A DNA stretch of 8,527 bases from Caulobacter sp. B11 (GTDB lineage: Bacteria > Pseudomonadota > Alphaproteobacteria > Caulobacterales > Caulobacteraceae): assembly GCF_002737765.1 (NCBI RefSeq), contig NZ_PEGG01000225.1, forward strand, positions 1 through 8,527, read 5' to 3'. The notes below the pieces were generated by a model, which saw only the letters and a program-made list of their open reading frames with translations, ran no database searches and had not been told where the DNA came from. Both the position numbers and the translations under genes were made by a program. Of this stretch, positions 6,119-8,527 are shown piece by piece (within the stretch, counting starts at the first letter, position 1; the number at the start of each line of letters is the position of its first letter).

Positions 6119-7074
6119 ATGACCCTCCCCCTCTCCGGCCGCCACATCGCCATCCTGCTGGGCGGTCCGTCCTCCGAGCGCGAGGTCAGCCTGGTCTCGG
6201 GCGAGGCCTGCGCCGGGGCGCTGGAGCGACTGGGGCCAAGGTCACCCGCGTCGATCCGGGCAAGGATGTGGCCCAGGTGCTGACCAAGGTCGCGCCGGAC
6301 CTGGTGTTCAACGCCCTGCATGGCGAATGGGGCGAGGACGGCTGCGTGCAGGGCGTGCTGGAGACCCTGAAGCTGCCCTACACCCATTCGGGCGTCCTGG
6401 CCTCGGCCCTGGCGATGGACAAGGCCAAGGCCAAGGCGGTGCTGGCGGCGGCCGGGGTGATCGTGCCCGGCGGCGGCCTGTTCAATCGCCACGAGGTGGC
6501 CCGCGACCACGTCCTGCCGCCGCCCTATGTGGTCAAGCCCAACGCCGAGGGCTCGTCGGTCGGGGTGTTCCTGGTGTTCGAGGGCGCCAATCGCCCGCCG
6601 CAGGACCTGGCCGGTCCCGCCTGGACCTATGGCGAGGAGGTCATGGTCGAGCCCTATGTGCGCGGCCTGGAGCTGGCGGTCGCCGTGATGGGTGAGTCAA
6701 ATGGTCCCAGGGCCCTGGCCGTGACCGACATCCGCTCGTCCACAGGTTTCTATGACTACGACGCCAAGTACGCCGAAGGCGGCTCGATTCACGTGCTGCC
6801 GGCCCCGATTCCGGACGCTGTAAGGGAGCGGGCCATGCGCATGGCCGAGCGCGCCCATACTGCTCTTGGTTGCCAAGGTGTGACCCGATCCGACTTCCGT
6901 TATGACGACATTAACGACCTTCTGGTCCTTCTAGAGGTCAATACGCAGCCTGGCATGACACCCACTTCGCTCGTTCCCGAGCAGGCGGACCACGTCGGAG
7001 TCTCGTTTGACCGTTTAGTGTTCTGGATCGTGGAGGACGCTTATGCCCGCTGTAGTGCGGGGGGGACCGCGTAA
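6119..7074 (+). CDS. ddl: D-alanine--D-alanine ligase, one frameshift near residue 39
   Basis: ATP-grasp enzyme that joins two D-alanines for the peptidoglycan stem peptide in the cytoplasm. The ATG at 6119 gives [22 protein letters not shown], the conserved Ddl N-terminus with the D-Ala-binding glutamate. That frame fails after ALERLG; the rest continues one frame over from [11 protein letters not shown]. One extra G in the GGGG at 6232-6235 restores a 318-residue protein, normal for the family. Motifs in corrected numbering: [15 protein letters not shown] (65-79), [13 protein letters not shown] (138-150), [11 protein letters not shown] (212-222), [11 protein letters not shown] (257-267) and [13 protein letters not shown] (272-284, metal-binding Glu/Asn). 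The gene should be essential, which argues for a sequence error. Its 3' part carries a CtrA-like box and unusually AT-rich codons. The last 32 bases overlap ftsQ. A start at 6058 would replace the conserved N-terminus with out-of-frame residues and is rejected. Confidence 0.93.
6900..6915 (+). promoter_or_regulatory. CtrA-type box inside ddl, upstream of ftsQA
   Basis: TTATGACGACATTAAC fits the CtrA recognition pattern TTAA-N7-TTAAC with one mismatch (TTAT for TTAA). It lies 127 bases before the ftsQ ATG, inside the ddl codons for RYDDIN. The second half-site overlaps where a -35 would sit relative to the -10-like TTCTAGAG at 6929-6936. In Caulobacter crescentus, ftsQA transcription is known to be cell-cycle controlled by CtrA, so the location suits an ftsQA promoter. 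I noticed no other TTAA in the window. Confidence 0.55.
7032..7036 (+). promoter_or_regulatory. ftsQ Shine-Dalgarno sequence within ddl
   Basis: GGAGG ends 6 bases before the ATG at 7043, a near-perfect ribosome-binding site in a window where most genes have weak ones. It fixes the ftsQ start at 7043 even though this start overlaps the last 32 bases of ddl, and it suggests translational coupling or strong initiation on an ftsQA transcript. Confidence 0.75.
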
Positions 7075-7957
7075 GCCAACGCGCCCCCGGGCCGAAGCGC
7101 CCGCAAGTCCGAATAAGGCTCGCCCCGCCGCGCGCAAGCCCGCGCCGCCGGTCGGGAAACTGCACGCCGCGCGCGGTGGTGTAGGGGTTTCGCCGCGCCT
7201 GGCCCTCGGGGTCGCCGGCGCCGCCCTGGCGCTTGGACTGATCATCACCCTGGCCACCGGCCATCGCGTCGAACGCCTGGCCCAGGCCTTTGGCCGCGGC
7301 GTCGACGGCGAGTTCGCGGGCATGGGCTTCAAGCTCAAGACCGTGAAGTTCCAGGGCGCCTCGCAGATGGTGCAGGCCGACATCATCCGCGCCTCGGGCC
7401 TCTATCAGGACCAGCCGACCCTGGGCCTGGACCTGGAGGCCGTGCGCGCCCGCGTCGAGGCCGTGGGCTGGGTCAAGACCGCCCGCATCGTGCGCCTGCT
7501 GCCCGACACGGTGATGATCGCCGTCGAGGAACGCCCCGCCCTGGCCGTGTGGCAGAACGCCGGCCGCATGCGGGTCATCGACTCCGAAGGCCGCATCATC
7601 CGCGAGGCCGACGCCAGCCGCTTCCCCGGCCTGCCGCTGGTGGTGGGGCAGGGGGCCGACCAGGCCGCCGGCAACATCCTGCCGGCCGTCGCCGCGCGGC
7701 CCCGTCTGCGCGATCGGCTCGACGCTCTGGTGCGGGTCGATGACCGCCGCTGGGATCTGCGCCTGAAAGATGGCTCGCTGATCCAGCTGCCGGCCATTGA
7801 CGAAGAATCCGCCCTGATTCAATTGGATCAGCTGGACCAGCGGCAAAGAATCCTCGATCTCGGGTTCGCGCGCATTGATCTGCGTGATCCGGACATGGTG
7901 GCCGTCAGGCCTCGCGACACGACGCTGCTTGGGCAGCCCGTGGCCGACGGGGCTTGA
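7043..7957 (+). CDS. ftsQ: Cell division protein FtsQ
   Basis: 304 residues with the bitopic FtsQ layout. A basic, Pro/Ala/Arg-rich cytoplasmic tail (1-50) is followed by one membrane segment, [19 protein letters not shown] (53-71). A POTRA domain starts near [13 protein letters not shown] (98-109) and runs through [38 protein letters not shown] (128-165); the pattern 'V..WV..A.v.R..PDt..i.v.ER.P.A.W' is the FtsQ/DivIB signature. The beta domain follows with [12 protein letters not shown] (175-186), [12 protein letters not shown] (239-250) and [15 protein letters not shown] (276-290). FtsQ links FtsL/FtsB to the divisome in the periplasm. The start at 7043 is set by GGAGG six bases upstream and overlaps ddl. 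ftsA begins 32 bases after its stop, so the two are probably one operon driven from within ddl. Confidence 0.95.
   Translation: MPAVVRGGPRKPTRPRAEAPASPNKARPAARKPAPPVGKLHAARGGVGVSPRLALGVAGAALALGLIITLATGHRVERLAQAFGRGVDGEFAGMGFKLKTVKFQGASQMVQADIIRASGLYQDQPTLGLDLEAVRARVEAVGWVKTARIVRLLPDTVMIAVEERPALAVWQNAGRMRVIDSEGRIIREADASRFPGLPLVVGQGADQAAGNILPAVAARPRLRDRLDALVRVDDRRWDLRLKDGSLIQLPAIDEESALIQLDQLDQRQRILDLGFARIDLRDPDMVAVRPRDTTLLGQPVADGA
7805..7852. promoter_or_regulatory. Cluster of three GANTC (CcrM-type) methylation sites
   Basis: GAATC at 7805-7809, GATTC at 7816-7820 and GAATC at 7848-7852 fall within 48 bases, 138-185 bases before the ftsA ATG. GANTC is the target of the cell-cycle DNA methyltransferase CcrM in Caulobacter and relatives. 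With this base composition I estimate about one site per 340 bases by chance, and my hand count over the whole window is about 15. A regulatory role is only suggested. Confidence 0.3.
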
Positions 7958-7989
7958 GAAAATGATGTGGCTTTGAAGTGGCGATAACG

Positions 7990-8527
7990 ATGTCTCGACT
8001 TGATGATCGAAAACAGGCCCGCGACGGCTTGAAGGCGACGCTCGTGCGTCAGCCGGCGGTCGCCGCTGTCGATCTCGGGGCCTCCAAGGTCACCTGCTTC
8101 ATCATGAAGCCCGACGGCATCCATCGCGACAACCGCACCCTGACCACGGCCGGAGTCGGCTATGTGCAGTCGCGCGGCGTGCGCGGCGGGGCGATCGTCA
8201 ATCTGGACGAGGCCGCCCAGGCCATCGCCCAGGCGGTCGAGCGGGCCGAGACCGTGGCCGGGGCCAATGTCCAGGGCGTGTCGATCTGCACGCCGGCGGC
8301 CAGTTGGCCAGCCATCGGGTCCAGACCCAGGTGTCGCTCGGGCCCGGCCGATCGGCGACGACGACCTGTCGCGGGCGATCGCCTCGGCCCTGGCCCAGGT
8401 CCGTATTCCCGGCCGCAAGCCGATCCACCTGCTGCCGATCGCCTGGTCGGTGGACGGTCAACGCGGCATCCGCGACCCGCGCGCCATGTTCGGCCGCGCC
8501 CTGGGTCTGGAACTGCTGGTCGTCTCG
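7990..8527 (+). CDS. ftsA: Cell division protein FtsA, N-terminal part, with two frameshifts; runs off the window
   Basis: FtsA is an actin-like ATPase that tethers FtsZ to the membrane and recruits later divisome proteins. The ATG at 7990 starts MSRLDDRKQARDG, leading to the actin-fold phosphate-1 motif AAVDLGASKVTCFIM (25-39) and GYVQSRGVRGGAIVNLDEA (57-75). The frame is lost after GVSIC (residue 100): AGGQLASHRVQTQVSLG continues in the next frame from 8292, and RPIGDDDLSRAIASALAQ in a third frame from 8345, on to PGRKPIHLLPIAWSVDGQRG and RALGLELLVVS at the edge. One added G near 8292 and one near 8340-8342 restore about 180 continuous codons out of a usual 400-plus. ftsA is expected to be essential in this group, so error is more likely than decay. 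The region around 8292-8345 belongs to the SHS2/1C domain. Only weak GAAG precedes the ATG by 11 bases. ftsZ would be expected next. Confidence 0.9.
   Translation, partial: MSRLDDRKQARDGLKATLVRQPAVAAVDLGASKVTCFIMKPDGIHRDNRTLTTAGVGYVQSRGVRGGAIVNLDEAAQAIAQAVERAETVAGANVQGVSICTPAASWPAIGSRPRCRSGPADRRRRPVAGDRLGPGPGPYSRPQADPPAADRLVGGRSTRHPRPARHVRPRPGSGTAGRL

Noticed and set aside
6058..6237. Upstream start for ddl in the downstream frame
   Set aside because: These codons give Pro/Arg-rich residues, while the adjacent frame from 6119 encodes the conserved Ddl N-terminus; a frameshift at 6232-6237 fits far better.
7962..7976. Mini-frame ATG ATG TGG CTT TGA between ftsQ and ftsA
   Set aside because: Four codons with no ribosome-binding site or hairpin; nothing suggests a functional leader peptide.
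1..8527. tRNA or rRNA genes, insertion sequences, prophage parts, attachment sites, or a new defence or biosynthetic system
   Set aside because: No cloverleaf-like segment, transposase, integrase or unusual multi-gene module was seen; every stretch over 300 bases is accounted for by recognised coding sequence.

Overview
The window is about two thirds G+C and reads as a chromosomal piece of an alphaproteobacterium, most likely Caulobacterales (Caulobacter or Phenylobacterium-like). This rests on the gene order of the division and cell wall (dcw) cluster, the proteins recognised by eye (MurC in particular), GC-rich codon use, alphaproteobacterial-type palindromic repeats between genes, and a CtrA-type box in front of ftsQ. 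No database search was possible.

Layout, left to right: the last 39 codons of murG (1-122); a gap of about 200 bases with a hairpin and a short direct repeat; a secreted ChaN/Tiki-type protein gene (321-1411, one frameshift); a convergent minus-strand gene for a small secreted protein of unknown function (1428-1937); murC (1936-3357), whose ATG shares the tetramer CATG with the ATG of the divergent gene; a palindromic repeat pair (3375-3519); murB (3532-4440); a secreted M28 metallopeptidase resembling carboxypeptidase Q (4540-5937); a second, unrelated palindromic repeat pair (5946-6050); ddl (6119-7074, one frameshift); ftsQ (7043-7957, overlapping ddl); and the first 180 codons of ftsA (7990 to the window end, two frameshifts).

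MurG, MurC, MurB and Ddl supply successive parts of peptidoglycan precursor synthesis: the lipid II glycosyltransferase, UDP-MurNAc formation and L-Ala addition, and D-Ala-D-Ala. FtsQ and FtsA are divisome proteins, and ftsZ would be expected just beyond the right edge. Three secreted-protein genes without an obvious wall-precursor role (ChaN-like, unknown, M28 peptidase) are interleaved with the conserved genes.

No new defence, mobile or biosynthetic system is visible; this is a housekeeping locus. What deserves a second look is: (1) four frameshifts of the same sign, each repairable by adding one G, two of them in ftsA and one in ddl, which points to sequence error rather than decay; (2) a CtrA-like box, TTAT-N7-TTAAC, inside the 3' part of ddl, in a stretch with unusually AT-rich codons, placed to drive ftsQA; (3) three GANTC methylation sites within 48 bases near the end of ftsQ; (4) overlapping divergent start codons of murC and a secreted protein gene; (5) a repeat hairpin that partly covers the murB ribosome-binding site.
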